DNA of 64,000 nt, taken from positions 62,001-126,000 of the forward strand of contig NZ_JAHCST010000018.1 in assembly GCF_018476525.1 (NCBI RefSeq), read 5' to 3'. Below, one piece after another: positions 17,370 to 26,547 of this stretch. Within the stretch, counting starts at the first letter, position 1, and every line of letters begins with the position of its first letter. A program made the position numbers and the translations under genes. The notes beneath the pieces are model-generated. The model was not told the DNA's origin, made no database searches, and saw nothing but the letters and a program-made list of their open reading frames with translations. The DNA comes from Acrocarpospora catenulata (GTDB lineage Bacteria; Actinomycetota; Actinomycetes; Streptosporangiales; Streptosporangiaceae).

Positions 17370-19316
17370 TTGAGCGACACCACCGAACTCCTCGCCGACG
17401 CACCCGCCGGCGACGCCCCCACCGCCGCCGCGCCGCGCTCGCCGCGTCGTCGCTCCGGCACCGGCCTGTCCGCCATGGTGCTGCCCGAACTCCAGCAGCT
17501 CGCTTCCACACTCGGCATCAGCGGGACCGGGCGGATGCGCAAGAGCCAGCTCATCGCGGCCATCCAGGAGAAGCAGGGCGCCGCGGCGGCTCCGGAGGCG
17601 AAGCCCGCCGAGGCAGCCGCGCCGGCCGCGACGGAACCGGCCCCGGTCGAGCGGCCGACCCGTACCCGCCGGGAACGTTCCCGGCCTGCCGCCGCTGCCG
17701 CCGCTGTCGTCGAGCAGCCGGCCCCGGCCGCCGAGATCCGTGAGCAGCCGCCCGTGACCGAGCGTGTGGACAGCGCTCCGGCGGAGCGCGCCGAGCCGCA
17801 GGCCGACGCCGGCCAGCAGGACTCCCGCGAGAGCCGGGGCGACCGCATGGAGCGCCGGGACCGGCGGGGACGCGACCGCGACCGCGAGCGTCCGGGCCGG
17901 GAGCGGGGCGAGCGCGGGGACCGCGCCGACCGGGCCGACCGTGGCGACCGCGCCGAGCGGGGCGAGCAGCGCAGTGACCGCGGCGCCGAAGGCGACCGCC
18001 GGGACCGCCAGCAGGACCGGCAGAGCGACCAGCGCGACCAGCGTGACCAGCGCGACCGGCAGAGTGGTCCCGGCGCGGGCCAGGACGACGACCCGCGCGG
18101 TCGCCGCGGCCGGTTCCGGGAGCGCAACCGCCGGGGCCGCGACCGCTTCGACGGCAACGAGCCCGTGGTCGGCGAGGACGACGTCCTCATCCCGATCGCC
18201 GGCATCCTCGACATCCTGGACAACTACGCGTTCGTCCGGACCAGCGGCTACCTGCCCGGCGCCAACGACGTGTACGTCTCGCTCGCCCAGATCCGCCGCA
18301 ACGGCCTGCGCAAGGGCGACGTCATCACCGGCGCCGTGCGCCAGCCCCGCGAGGGCGAGCGCCGCGAGAAGTTCAACGCGCTGGTCCGGCTGGACACCGT
18401 CAACGGCATGGAGCCCGAGCAGGCCCGGCAGCGGCCGGACTTCAACAAGCTCACCCCGCTCTACCCGCAGGAGCGGCTCCGCCTGGAGACCGAGCCCAAC
18501 ATCATGACCACCCGGATCATCGACATGGTCTCGCCCATCGGCAAGGGCCAGCGTGGTCTGATCGTCTCCCCGCCCAAGGCGGGCAAGACGATGGTGCTCC
18601 AGTCGATCGCCAACGCGATCACCCGCAACAGCCCCGAGTGCCACCTGATGGTCGTCCTGGTGGACGAGCGTCCGGAAGAGGTCACCGACATGCAGCGGTC
18701 GGTGAAGGGCGAGGTCATCCACTCGACCTTCGACCGCCCGGCCGAGGACCACACCACCGTCGCCGAGCTGGCCATCGAGCGCGCCAAGCGTCTGGTGGAG
18801 CTGGGCCACGACGTGGTCGTGCTGCTGGACTCGATCACCCGTCTGGGCCGCGCGTACAACCTGGCCGCGCCGGCCTCCGGGCGCATCCTGTCCGGTGGTG
18901 TCGACTCGACCGCGCTCTACCCGCCCAAGCGCTTCTTCGGCGCCGCCCGGAACATCGAGAACGGCGGCTCGCTGACCATCCTGGCCACCGCGCTGGTGGA
19001 GACCGGCTCGAAGATGGACGAGGTCATCTTCGAGGAGTTCAAGGGCACCGGCAACATGGAGCTCAAGCTCAGCCGGTCGCTGGCGGACAAGCGCATCTTC
19101 CCGGCCGTGGACGTGGACTCCTCCAGCACCCGCAAGGAGGAGATCCTGCTCGGCAAGGAAGAACTCCAGGTGGTCTGGAAGCTCCGCCGGGTGCTGCACG
19201 CGCTGGACATGCAGCAGGCGCTGGAACTGCTCCTGGAGAAGATGAAGGAGACCAAGTCCAACGCCGAGTTCCTGATGCAGGTGCAGAAGACGACGGTCAG
19301 CAACGACCGGGACTGA
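17370..19316 (+). CDS. rho: Transcription termination factor Rho with long disordered insert
   Basis: 648 aa, against about 420 in E. coli. Hexameric RNA helicase that ends transcription. Residues 30-70 are the Rho N domain (LPELQQLASTLGISGTGRM). Residues 75-265 are a low-complexity insert of Arg, Asp, Glu, Gln and Gly. Then come the OB-type primary RNA site (GILDILDNYAFVR), Walker A PPKAGKT near residue 402, Walker B VVVLLDSITRLGRAYN and the arginine finger region. Start is TTG 17370 with GGAAGGA seven bases upstream. The gene ends at a strong hairpin (19331-19362). The insert is typical of actinobacterial Rho and usually aids RNA binding; that role is from family knowledge. Confidence 0.96.
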   Translation: MSDTTELLADAPAGDAPTAAAPRSPRRRSGTGLSAMVLPELQQLASTLGISGTGRMRKSQLIAAIQEKQGAAAAPEAKPAEAAAPAATEPAPVERPTRTRRERSRPAAAAAAVVEQPAPAAEIREQPPVTERVDSAPAERAEPQADAGQQDSRESRGDRMERRDRRGRDRDRERPGRERGERGDRADRADRGDRAERGEQRSDRGAEGDRRDRQQDRQSDQRDQRDQRDRQSGPGAGQDDDPRGRRGRFRERNRRGRDRFDGNEPVVGEDDVLIPIAGILDILDNYAFVRTSGYLPGANDVYVSLAQIRRNGLRKGDVITGAVRQPREGERREKFNALVRLDTVNGMEPEQARQRPDFNKLTPLYPQERLRLETEPNIMTTRIIDMVSPIGKGQRGLIVSPPKAGKTMVLQSIANAITRNSPECHLMVVLVDERPEEVTDMQRSVKGEVIHSTFDRPAEDHTTVAELAIERAKRLVELGHDVVVLLDSITRLGRAYNLAAPASGRILSGGVDSTALYPPKRFFGAARNIENGGSLTILATALVETGSKMDEVIFEEFKGTGNMELKLSRSLADKRIFPAVDVDSSSTRKEEILLGKEELQVVWKLRRVLHALDMQQALELLLEKMKETKSNAEFLMQVQKTTVSNDRD

Positions 19317-19330
19317 CATAGCGTCAGGTG

Positions 19331-19362
19331 ACGCCCCGGGTGCCGAAGCGCACCCGGGGCGT
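19331..19362 (+). terminator. Intrinsic-type terminator hairpin after rho
   Basis: A perfect 13-bp stem: left arm 19331-19343 (ACGCCCCGGGTGC), six-base loop, right arm 19350-19362, then TTCC. It lies 15 bases after the rho stop and separates rho from the sensor kinase gene. Confidence 0.75.
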
Positions 19363-19485
19363 TTCCATGTCTGGCACCCTGGGGCTGGCCCCAGGGTGGA
19401 GAGGCCAGTTCGCCGCATTCCGCCGCGCCGCCTGGGCTTGCCAAGCTGCATATATCCAGATTTTTGGCGAGATTTGGGGGGCGGG

Positions 19486-20772
19486 ATGGGCGGGCTGCCG
19501 TTGCGGGAACGGGTGCCGTTCGGGCGGTGGGGGCCGCTCGGGGTGGCCGTGGATCCGGCCACCTGGCGGGCGGTGCCGTACCTGCTGGGGGGCGTGGCGC
19601 TCGGCGTCGGCTACTTCGTCGGGCTGGTGGTGGCGATCTCAGTGTCGGTGACCCTGGTGGTGATCTGGGTCGGGCTGCCGATGCTGGTGCTCACCATCCT
19701 GCTCTGGCGCGGGGCGGCCATGCTGGAGCGGCGGCTGGTGGGCTGGTCGTTCGGGGTCGCGGTGCTCAGCCCGTACCGGCCGCGGCCTGAGCGGGGGTTC
19801 TGGGCGCACCTGGGGTGGCTCTTCCAGGATCCGGCCACCTGGCGGGACCTGGGTTACCTGCTGCTGCTCCTCCCGCTGAGCCTGGCGGAGTTCACCGTCG
19901 TCGTGATGGGGCTGGGGCTCGCGCTGGGGCTGTTCCTGTCACCCGTGCCGATCGTGCTCAGCGGCGAGTGGCTGGAGCTGTGGGGACTGCGGATCGACAC
20001 CGTGCCCAAGGCCCTGCCGGTCATGCTGCTCGGCCTGGTGCTGCTCGTCCCGGCCCTGTACGCGGTGCGCGGCCTGGCCTGGCTGCACGGCGCCGTGGCG
20101 CGGCTGCTGCTCGGCGTGGACGAGACCAGGCTGCTGGCCGCCCGCGCCGACCAGCTGCGGGCGAGCAGGGCCCGCGGGGTGGACGCGGCCGAGGCCGAGC
20201 GGCGGCGGATCGAGCGCGACCTGCACGACGGCGCCCAGCAGCGGCTGCTCGCGGTCGCCCTGGACCTGGGCCGGGCCCAGGCCAAGCTGGACGCCGACCC
20301 CGAGACGGCCAGGGACCTGCTGGCCAGCGCGCACGCGGGCACCAAGGCGGCCATCGCCGAGATCCGCGACCTGGCCCGGGGCATCTATCCGGCCATCCTC
20401 ACCGACCGGGGCCTGGACGCGGCGCTGTCCTCGCTGGCCGCGCGGGCGCCGGTCCGGGTGGACGTGACGGTCGAGATCGCCGATCGGCCGCCCGCGGCGG
20501 TGGAGAGCATCGCGTACTTCGTGGTCGCCGAGGCGCTGAACAACATGGCCAAGCACTCCGGGGCGAGCCAGGCGCTGGTGCGGGTGCGTCGCGAGGAGGA
20601 GACGGTGGTGGTGGAGGTGTCCGACAACGGGGTCGGCGGGGCGGGAGCCGTACCGGGGGGCGGGCTGGCCGGGCTGGCCGACCGGGCCGCCACCATCGAC
20701 GGGGTCGTCCAGGTGCACAGCCCGCCGGGGGAGGGCACCCGGATCCGCGTGGAACTGCCCTGCAGCTGGTGA
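19486..20772 (+). CDS. NarL-family sensor histidine kinase
   Basis: 428 aa from ATG 19486. The first 230 residues hold several membrane helices in two similar halves (VALGVGYFVGLVVAISVSV and FTVVVMGLGLALGLFLSPV), a membrane-embedded sensor seen in many actinobacterial kinases. Then HisKA_3 with the phospho-accepting His in RRIERDLHDGAQQRLL, and the HATPase domain with the N box EALNNMAKHSGAS and VSDNGVGG. It phosphorylates the response regulator encoded 19 bases downstream. An ATG 90 bases earlier is less likely because it would add a non-conserved head. The signal is unknown. Confidence 0.88.
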   Translation: MGGLPLRERVPFGRWGPLGVAVDPATWRAVPYLLGGVALGVGYFVGLVVAISVSVTLVVIWVGLPMLVLTILLWRGAAMLERRLVGWSFGVAVLSPYRPRPERGFWAHLGWLFQDPATWRDLGYLLLLLPLSLAEFTVVVMGLGLALGLFLSPVPIVLSGEWLELWGLRIDTVPKALPVMLLGLVLLVPALYAVRGLAWLHGAVARLLLGVDETRLLAARADQLRASRARGVDAAEAERRRIERDLHDGAQQRLLAVALDLGRAQAKLDADPETARDLLASAHAGTKAAIAEIRDLARGIYPAILTDRGLDAALSSLAARAPVRVDVTVEIADRPPAAVESIAYFVVAEALNNMAKHSGASQALVRVRREEETVVVEVSDNGVGGAGAVPGGGLAGLADRAATIDGVVQVHSPPGEGTRIRVELPCSW

Positions 20773-20791
20773 GCGCCATAGGGTGGGCCGC

Positions 20792-21436
20792 ATGCGGGTG
20801 GTGATCGCCGAGGATTCGGTGCTGCTCAGGGAGGGGCTCACCCGGCTGCTGGCCGACGGGGGCGTGACCACCGTGGCGGCGGTGGGGGACGGGCCCGCGC
20901 TGGTCGCGGCCGTGGCCGAGCACGAGCCCGACCTCGCCGTGGTGGACGTGCGCATGCCGCCCTCGCACACCGACGAGGGCCTGCGCGCCGCGCTGGCCGT
21001 GCGGGCCGCGCGGCCGGGGTTCCCGATCCTGGTGCTGTCGCAGTACGTCGAGGAGCGGTACGCGACCGAGCTGATCGGCGGGGACGCCTCGGCGGTCGGC
21101 TACCTGCTCAAGGAGCGGGTGGCGGACGTGGCCGAGTTCCTGGACGCGGTACGGCGGGTGGCAGCCGGGGGGACGGTCATCGACCCGGACGTGGTCGTCC
21201 AGTTGCTCGGGCGGCGCCGGGTGCCGACGGAGCGGCTCACCGGGCGGGAGCGGGAGGTGCTGGGGTTGATGGCGGAAGGGCGGTCTAACGCGGCCGTCGC
21301 CGCCCGGCTGGTGATTTCCGAGGGCGCGGTGGAGAAGCACATTTCCGCGATCTTTCTCAAACTGGGGCTGGAGCCGACGCCGGACGATCATCGGCGGGTG
21401 CTGGCGGTGCTGGCCTTTCTGGGGCATCCGGCGTGA
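20792..21436 (+). CDS. LuxR/NarL-family response regulator
   Basis: 214 aa from ATG 20792 with AGGGTGG upstream; a GTG at 20783 is possible. The receiver domain has the acidic pair in VIAEDSV, the phospho-accepting Asp in LAVVDVRMP (about residue 52) and the conserved Lys in YLLKERV. The C-terminal LuxR helix-turn-helix reads LTGREREVLGLMAEGRSNAAVA then ISEGAVEKHISAIFLKLGL. It pairs with the kinase just upstream. Targets are not evident. Confidence 0.9.
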   Translation: MRVVIAEDSVLLREGLTRLLADGGVTTVAAVGDGPALVAAVAEHEPDLAVVDVRMPPSHTDEGLRAALAVRAARPGFPILVLSQYVEERYATELIGGDASAVGYLLKERVADVAEFLDAVRRVAAGGTVIDPDVVVQLLGRRRVPTERLTGREREVLGLMAEGRSNAAVAARLVISEGAVEKHISAIFLKLGLEPTPDDHRRVLAVLAFLGHPA

Positions 21437-21443
21437 CATGGAG

Positions 21444-21477
21444 ACGCCCCCGCGTCCAGGCCCGGACGCGGGGGCGT
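21444..21477. terminator. Bidirectional terminator hairpin
   Basis: A perfect 14-bp stem (21444-21457 with 21464-21477; left arm ACGCCCCCGCGTCC) and a six-base loop. It lies between the convergent response regulator and secreted-protein genes and can serve both strands. Confidence 0.7.
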
Positions 21478-21537
21478 TCCCGCTCACGCTATGGGTTTGT
21501 CACCGTTGACCGGTGGTGTGAACCGTCAGGCGAGGGT

Positions 21538-22644
21538 CTATTTCACGTCAACGAACTTGTACGGCGACGCGGACTTGTTGGTCTTGCTGGTGCCGTCGGC
21601 CAGGACCCGCCAGTAGCCGTCGTACTTGGGCTTGACGGTCTTGCTGTACTTGCCGGAGGAGTTCGAGCCGATGTAGCCGACGAACTTCCAGGAGCTGGTG
21701 CCCTTCTTCTTGAAGTAGAGCTTGAGGATCTTCTTGCTCCAGGCGCTCCAGGAGGTGTAGCCGCGGTAGACCTTGCCGTAGAGCTTGACCGACTTGCCCT
21801 TCTTCACCTTGGTCGGCGAGGCGGTCAGCGTGACCTTCGACTTGGCCTTGCCGCTGGAGCCCTTCCTGACCTCGAAGCCCTTCACGAAGGCGTAGGTCTT
21901 GCTGCCCCGGGTGATGGTGACCTTGAGCTGCCAGGCCCCGGCGGAGGTGTCGTAGTCCATCGAGGCGGAGTCGTGGTAGGAGTCGTCGGACTCCAGCCCC
22001 GTGGTCAGCGAGTAGTAGTCGTCGTCGTCCTTGCTCTCCAGGCGGACGTCGGTGATCTTCTCATCCCCGGCGGCGCCGCCGCGCTCCAGCTTGAAGGCGG
22101 CGTAGACGTCGATCTCCTTGCCGGACTTCAGCTGAACCGGGTTGGGGTCGACACTGGCACCGGTCACCCGGGTGGCCTTGGCGACGGCAAAGTCAACGTC
22201 GCCGGTGGCGGCGGCGCTGGTCCCACCGTCTGCCGTGACCGTGACCTTGAGCTTCCACTTGCCGCTGTCCGTGGTCGGCTTGTCGGACGACGAGATCGGG
22301 ACCGAGCCGGTCACCTCGACGCTCGCGGGCGGGCTCGCGTTGGCGGCCAGATCGGCGATGGCGTTGACCGTGGCGGTGTTGCCCGAGCCGCTGGTCGACT
22401 CGCCTTCCTTATAGAACACCGCTGCGACCTTGGGCGCCTTGACGCCGACGAAGGGCGGATCATTCAGCGTGAACTTGAAGGGGATCTTGTCGCTCCCGCT
22501 CGGGGGAACGAAAGCGTCGGTGAGCGTGATCGTGCCAACGGACGTGGCCGCGATCGCGGGGGAGGTCGCGGTGATGGCCGCACCGCTAGCTATGACCGCT
22601 GCCCCCGTTGCGGCAACCAGGATCCGCCGCAGGGTCTTCCTCAT
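21538..22644 (-). CDS. Secreted beta-rich protein, tandem paralogue A
   Basis: 368 aa from ATG 22644. A signal peptide with an Arg/Lys head (RKTLRRILVAATGAAVIA) is cleaved near AIAA, residue 33. The mature part is rich in Thr, Ser, Lys and Val with regular strand patterns. The C-terminal 110 residues begin SKVTLTASPTKVKKGKSVKL, a pattern of bacterial Ig-like or Big domains, and are very Lys- and Tyr-rich (KKILKLYFKKKGTSSWKFV). No catalytic motif is seen. It is a tandem duplicate of the gene at 22822. Both have TTAGGGG shortly before the start. Likely an extracellular binding or structural protein; function unknown. Confidence 0.75.
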   Translation of the reverse strand: MRKTLRRILVAATGAAVIASGAAITATSPAIAATSVGTITLTDAFVPPSGSDKIPFKFTLNDPPFVGVKAPKVAAVFYKEGESTSGSGNTATVNAIADLAANASPPASVEVTGSVPISSSDKPTTDSGKWKLKVTVTADGGTSAAATGDVDFAVAKATRVTGASVDPNPVQLKSGKEIDVYAAFKLERGGAAGDEKITDVRLESKDDDDYYSLTTGLESDDSYHDSASMDYDTSAGAWQLKVTITRGSKTYAFVKGFEVRKGSSGKAKSKVTLTASPTKVKKGKSVKLYGKVYRGYTSWSAWSKKILKLYFKKKGTSSWKFVGYIGSNSSGKYSKTVKPKYDGYWRVLADGTSKTNKSASPYKFVDVK

Positions 22645-22756
22645 GGTGGATGGCCCCTAACATCAGTCAATTGGAGGGAAAGTCGGGCTCGGAGAGCCTA
22701 GTGGGGTAGCTGGGACTACGCCACCGAAAGGGTGGAATCTACCTCAAAACGCAAAG

Positions 22757-22790
22757 GCCCGCACAGACAGGTTTACTGCCTGTGCGAGCC
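22757..22790 (-). terminator. Terminator-like hairpin after paralogue B
   Basis: On the minus strand CGCACAG and CTGTGCG pair (22786-22780 with 22766-22760), extended by GGC/GCC, then a T-rich tail (CTTTGCGTTTT). It lies in the 177-base gap between the two paralogous secreted-protein genes. Confidence 0.5.
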
Positions 22791-22821
22791 TCTGGTTACT
22801 GCTGGTGGCTTCCGGTTACCG

Positions 22822-23916
22822 TCAGCGCACGTCGACGAACTTGTACGCCGACCACTTACCGGACGTCAACGAGGTCGCGAACGCCCCCACGCGCCAGTAG
22901 CCGTCGTACTTGGGCTTGATCGTCTTGGTGTACTTGCCGGAATTGTTCGCCCCGATGTACGTGACGAACTTCCAGGTCTTGGTGCCCTTCTTCTTGAAGT
23001 AGAGCTTGAGGATCTTCTTCTTCCAGGGGCCCCAAGAGGTGTAGCCACGGTAGACCGTGCCGTACATCTTGACGGACTTGCCCTTCTTGACCTTGGTCGG
23101 GCTCACGGTGAACGTGACCTTCGACTTGGCCTTGGCGGCGGTGCCCTTCTTGACGGTGAAGCCCTTCACGAACGAGTAGGTCTTGCTCCCGCGCGTGATG
23201 GTGAAGTTGACCTGCCAGTTCCCCGCCGTGGTCGAGGAGTCCAGCGTCGCGTAGTCGTAGTAGGTCTTGCCGTCGGCCTCCATGCCGGTGCCGAGCGAGT
23301 AGTAGTCCGAGTCGCTCTTGCTCTCCAGCCGGACGTCCTTGAGCACCTCGTCGCCGTACTTCTCGATGACGGCGCGCACGCCGACGTCGACCGCGGAACC
23401 GGACTTGATGGTCACGGTGCTCGGGTCGATGCTGACGTTGGTCACCCGCGTGGCGGCGGCGACGGTGAAGTCCTTGGCGGACCAGCCGGAGGTCGGCGCG
23501 GTGGTGTCCGCGACCTCGGAGAGGACCAGTTCCAGCTTCCACTTGTCGCTGGGAACGTCACTGGACGACACCGGGATGGCGCCCTTGACGATGACCTCGT
23601 TGGGGTTGGGCACGGTCGTCACCGCGGCCGGCTGGGTGACCGTCGCGTTGGCGTAGACCACCGGGGTGACCGTGTCGTCCTTGGTGAAACGGGCCCAGAC
23701 CTTCTTGGCCGGCTGGCCGTTGGTGGCGAACGCATCCGTGAGCTTGACCGAGAAGTCGATCGTGCTGTTGCCGCTGGGCGGCAGGAAGGAGTCCACAAAG
23801 GTCGGGTCCCCCAGGGCGGGGGCCGCGTTGGCGGGGGTCGCGGTGATGGCCGCACCGCTGGCGATCAACGCCGCCCCGCTCACGCCTGCAAGGAAGTTCC
23901 GCAGGCTTTTCCTCAC
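22822..23916 (-). CDS. Secreted beta-rich protein, tandem paralogue B
   Basis: 364 aa from GTG 23916 with AGGGGA six bases upstream. A signal peptide (RKSLRNFLAGVSGAALIA) is cleaved near ANAA, residue 32. The architecture matches paralogue A throughout: a PPSGNSTIDFSVKLTDAF block, the shared ATRVTNVSIDPSTVTIKSG strand, the DVRLESKSDSDYYSLGTGME block, and the Lys-rich Ig-like C-terminus (TVSPTKVKKGKSVKMYG). The C-terminal third is nearly identical between the two, while the N-terminal half has diverged. No enzyme motif is visible. Divergent from rpmE. Confidence 0.75.
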   Translation of the reverse strand: MRKSLRNFLAGVSGAALIASGAAITATPANAAPALGDPTFVDSFLPPSGNSTIDFSVKLTDAFATNGQPAKKVWARFTKDDTVTPVVYANATVTQPAAVTTVPNPNEVIVKGAIPVSSSDVPSDKWKLELVLSEVADTTAPTSGWSAKDFTVAAATRVTNVSIDPSTVTIKSGSAVDVGVRAVIEKYGDEVLKDVRLESKSDSDYYSLGTGMEADGKTYYDYATLDSSTTAGNWQVNFTITRGSKTYSFVKGFTVKKGTAAKAKSKVTFTVSPTKVKKGKSVKMYGTVYRGYTSWGPWKKKILKLYFKKKGTKTWKFVTYIGANNSGKYTKTIKPKYDGYWRVGAFATSLTSGKWSAYKFVDVR

Positions 23917-24273
23917 TGGTTTCCCCTAACTTAGGTGATTTGAGGGTTAAGTTCGGGTTTGGGCATGTGAGCCTACTGGGGCGTTTGATGCGTGGTCCAC
24001 CCGATCGGTCGGGTTCTCACGGAGTTCCCAGCCTTGTGGGTCCGGCTCGCCTCCGCTCCGCTGAGCTGGGCCGACGCTCCGGCCGTACGGTGGGGAATAC
24101 CGTTTGGCCGGGGAAGGTTCCAGCATCTGGCACACTGGTACCCGAACCGCAGTGGTTCCGGTTCCCGCCCGCGCCGCTCTCCCCTCCGTGAGGAGACACA
24201 GTGTGTTCGCGGCGCAAGCCGTACCAGGCTGGCAGAGGCGACCCGGCGACCGCGCTCCGGAGAGGAAAAAGGT
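23917..24273 (+). promoter_or_regulatory. Intergenic region upstream of rpmE
   Basis: 357 bases between the divergent secreted-protein gene and rpmE. It holds the SigR promoter (24093-24119) and a leader of about 145 bases. I see no gene in it; short reading frames here lack ribosome sites and family features. Confidence 0.5.
24093..24119 (+). promoter_or_regulatory. SigR (thiol-stress sigma factor) promoter of rpmE
   Basis: GGGAAT (24093-24098), exactly 18 bases, GTT (24117-24119). This is the SigR consensus known from Streptomyces, where rpmE is an established SigR target. The start point would fall near 24126. Confidence 0.75.
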
Positions 24274-24495
24274 ATGAAGCCCGACATTCACCCCGCGTAT
24301 GTCGTCACCAACGTGACCTGCAGCTGCGGGAACACGTTCACCACGCGGAGCACCGCCACCAGCGGCTCCATCCACGCCGACGTCTGCTCGGCCTGCCACC
24401 CGTTCTACACGGGCAAGCAGAAGATCCTGGACACCGGTGGCCGCGTCGCCCGCTTCGAGGCCCGCTTCGGCAAGAAGGCCTCGGGCAAGAAGTAG
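24274..24495 (+). CDS. rpmE: Ribosomal protein bL31, zinc-binding form
   Basis: 73 aa from ATG 24274 with GAGAGG upstream. This 50S protein forms a bridge between the subunits. The zinc ligands are present (CSCG near residues 16-19 and CSACHPF near 37-43), marking the C+ version that carries zinc and can be replaced by a zinc-free paralogue under zinc limitation. The basic C-terminus ([10 protein letters not shown]) is usual. It stands alone with its own SigR promoter, then prfA follows after 109 bases. Thiol-stress control of a cysteine-rich ribosomal protein fits the promoter. Confidence 0.96.
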   Translation: MKPDIHPAYVVTNVTCSCGNTFTTRSTATSGSIHADVCSACHPFYTGKQKILDTGGRVARFEARFGKKASGKK

Positions 24496-24604
24496 CTCGT
24501 TCCCTGACGCCGGCTCGGAATCGTCCCCCCTCGTCACGAGAGGGCAGGCGAAACCGGGTCGGCGTTCTTGGTGAAACGGGCCACTCTACGAGAAAGGACG
24601 CGCG

Positions 24605-25651
24605 GTGAATCTGGACGAGCTCATCAGCGAGTACGCGGACCTGGAGGTCAAGCTCGCCGACCCCGCCGTGCACGCCGACCAGGCCAAGGCCAAGCAGTAC
24701 GGCAAGCGGTACTCGACGCTCACCCCCATCGTGGCGACCTACCGCGAGCTGGAGAGTGTGCGCGAGGACATCAAGGCCGCCCGCGAGCTGGCCGGGGAGG
24801 ACCCGGCCTTCGCCGAGGAGGCCGACGAGCTGGAGAGCCGGATCCCGGCGCTGGAGGAGCGGCTCAAGCACCTGCTGGTGCCCCGCGACCCCAACGACGA
24901 CAAGGACATCATCATGGAGATCAAGGCGGGTGAGGGCGGCCAGGAGTCGGCCCTGTTCGCCGGCGATCTGCTCCGGATGTACCTGCGTTACGCCGAGCGG
25001 GTCGGCTTCAAGACCGAGATCATCGACGCGCAGCACTCCGACCTGGGCGGCTACAAGGACGTCACGGTCGCGATCAAGGCCAGGGACGGCGCCTGGGGGC
25101 GGCTCAAGTTCGAGGGCGGGGTGCACCGCGTGCAGCGGGTGCCCGCCACCGAGTCGCAGGGGCGCATCCACACCTCCGCCGCCGGCGTGCTGGTCTATCC
25201 GGAGGCCGAGGAGGTCGATGTGCACATCGACCCCAACGACCTGCGCATCGACGTCTACCGCTCCGGCGGCCCCGGCGGGCAGAGCGTGAACACCACCGAC
25301 TCCGCCGTCCGCATCACCCACCTGCCCACCGGCACCGTGGTCTCCTGCCAGAACGAGAAGAGCCAGCTGCAGAACAAGGAGTCCGCGATGCGGGTGCTCC
25401 GGGCCCGGCTCCAGGCGCTGGCCGAGGAGGAGGCCAACGCCGCCGCGATGGCCGAGCGCAAGTCGCAGGTCCGCACCGTGGACCGGTCGGAGCGGGTGCG
25501 TACCTACAACTTCCCGGAGAACCGCATCTCCGACCACCGGGTCGGCTTCAAGGCCTACAACCTGGACCAGGTGCTCGACGGAGACCTTGACGCGGTGATC
25601 CAGGCCCTGCTCGACGCCGAACTGGCGGAGAAGCTGGCCGCCCACTCGTAA
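24605..25651 (+). CDS. prfA: Peptide chain release factor 1
   Basis: 348 aa from GTG 24605 with AAAGGA upstream. It reads UAA and UAG stop codons and releases the peptide. The codon-reading tripeptide PAT is in [15 protein letters not shown], and the catalytic GGQ is in [15 protein letters not shown]. The Gln of GGQ is methylated by PrmC, encoded 18 bases downstream, so enzyme and substrate are paired. Length and domain order (helical N-terminus, anticodon domain, GGQ domain) are standard. Confidence 0.97.
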   Translation: MNLDELISEYADLEVKLADPAVHADQAKAKQYGKRYSTLTPIVATYRELESVREDIKAARELAGEDPAFAEEADELESRIPALEERLKHLLVPRDPNDDKDIIMEIKAGEGGQESALFAGDLLRMYLRYAERVGFKTEIIDAQHSDLGGYKDVTVAIKARDGAWGRLKFEGGVHRVQRVPATESQGRIHTSAAGVLVYPEAEEVDVHIDPNDLRIDVYRSGGPGGQSVNTTDSAVRITHLPTGTVVSCQNEKSQLQNKESAMRVLRARLQALAEEEANAAAMAERKSQVRTVDRSERVRTYNFPENRISDHRVGFKAYNLDQVLDGDLDAVIQALLDAELAEKLAAHS

Positions 25652-25669
25652 CCTCACCCTGATGGACCG

Positions 25670-26533
25670 ATGACCTTCCTGCTGGACGAGATCGCCCTCG
25701 CCACCGCCCGGCTCGCCGAGGCCGGTGTGGCCTCGCCGCGCGCCGACGCCGAGGAGATCGCGGCGTTCGTCCACGGGGTCAGCCGGGGGCGGCTGCACAC
25801 CGTCAAGGACTCCGAGTTCGACGCCCTGTTCTGGGAGGGCATCGCCCGCCGGGAGTCCAGGGAGCCACTCCAGCACATAACCGGCCGGGCATACTTCCGT
25901 TACCTGTCGCTGGAGGTCGGGCCCGGGGTGTTCGTGCCCCGGCCGGAGACCGAGGTGGTCGCCGGGTGGGCCATCGACCGGCTCGGCGAGATGGACGTGG
26001 CCTCCCCGATCGTGGTGGATCTGGGCACCGGCTCCGGGGCGATCGCGCTGTCCATCGCCCAGGAGGTCGCGCTGGCCCAGGTGCACGCGGTGGAGATCGA
26101 TCCGGTGGCGTACCAGTGGGCCAAGCGGAACATTCTGGAGCACGGGCAGGGGCGCACCTCGCTCCACCCGGAGGACCTCACCGACTGCCTGCCGGAACTG
26201 GACGGCAAGGTCGACCTGGTCATCTCCAACCCGCCGTACATCCCGCCGGGCGCGGTGCCGCGCGACCCCGAGGTGCGCGACTACGACCCCAGCCGCGCCC
26301 TGTACGGCTCGGGCGAGGACGGCCTGGACGAGGTGCGCGCGGTGGAGCGCACCGCGCGGCGGCTGCTGCGGCCCGGCGGGCTGGTCGCCGTGGAGCACGC
26401 CGACGAGCAGGGCAACGCGGTTTACTGGCTGTTCTCCGAGGAGAACGGGTGGCGGGACGCCAGGCTGCGGCAGGATCTGACCGGGCGGGACCGGTTCGTC
26501 ACGGCCAAGTTCGGCCAGGAGCAGTTCGTTTAG
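25670..26533 (+). CDS. prmC: Release factor glutamine N5-methyltransferase
   Basis: 287 aa. It methylates the GGQ glutamine of release factors with SAM. The N-terminal helical domain (residues 1-75) binds the factor. FVPRPETEVV is a family hallmark. SAM motif I is VVDLGTGSGAIAL, and the catalytic NPPY is in LVISNPPYIPP. It follows prfA by 18 bases in the same orientation. The ribosome site is weak, so it may depend on prfA translation. Confidence 0.95.
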   Translation: MTFLLDEIALATARLAEAGVASPRADAEEIAAFVHGVSRGRLHTVKDSEFDALFWEGIARRESREPLQHITGRAYFRYLSLEVGPGVFVPRPETEVVAGWAIDRLGEMDVASPIVVDLGTGSGAIALSIAQEVALAQVHAVEIDPVAYQWAKRNILEHGQGRTSLHPEDLTDCLPELDGKVDLVISNPPYIPPGAVPRDPEVRDYDPSRALYGSGEDGLDEVRAVERTARRLLRPGGLVAVEHADEQGNAVYWLFSEENGWRDARLRQDLTGRDRFVTAKFGQEQFV

Positions 26534-26547
26534 AGAGGATTCGTCCG

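Noticed and set aside
17229-19562. 777-codon minus-strand frame opposite rho
   Set aside because: It is the antisense shadow of the low-complexity and ATPase coding sequence of rho, a common artefact at this GC content.
21433-23934. Long plus-strand frames opposite the two secreted paralogues
   Set aside because: The minus-strand frames have signal peptides, ribosome sites and paralogy; the plus-strand frames have none.
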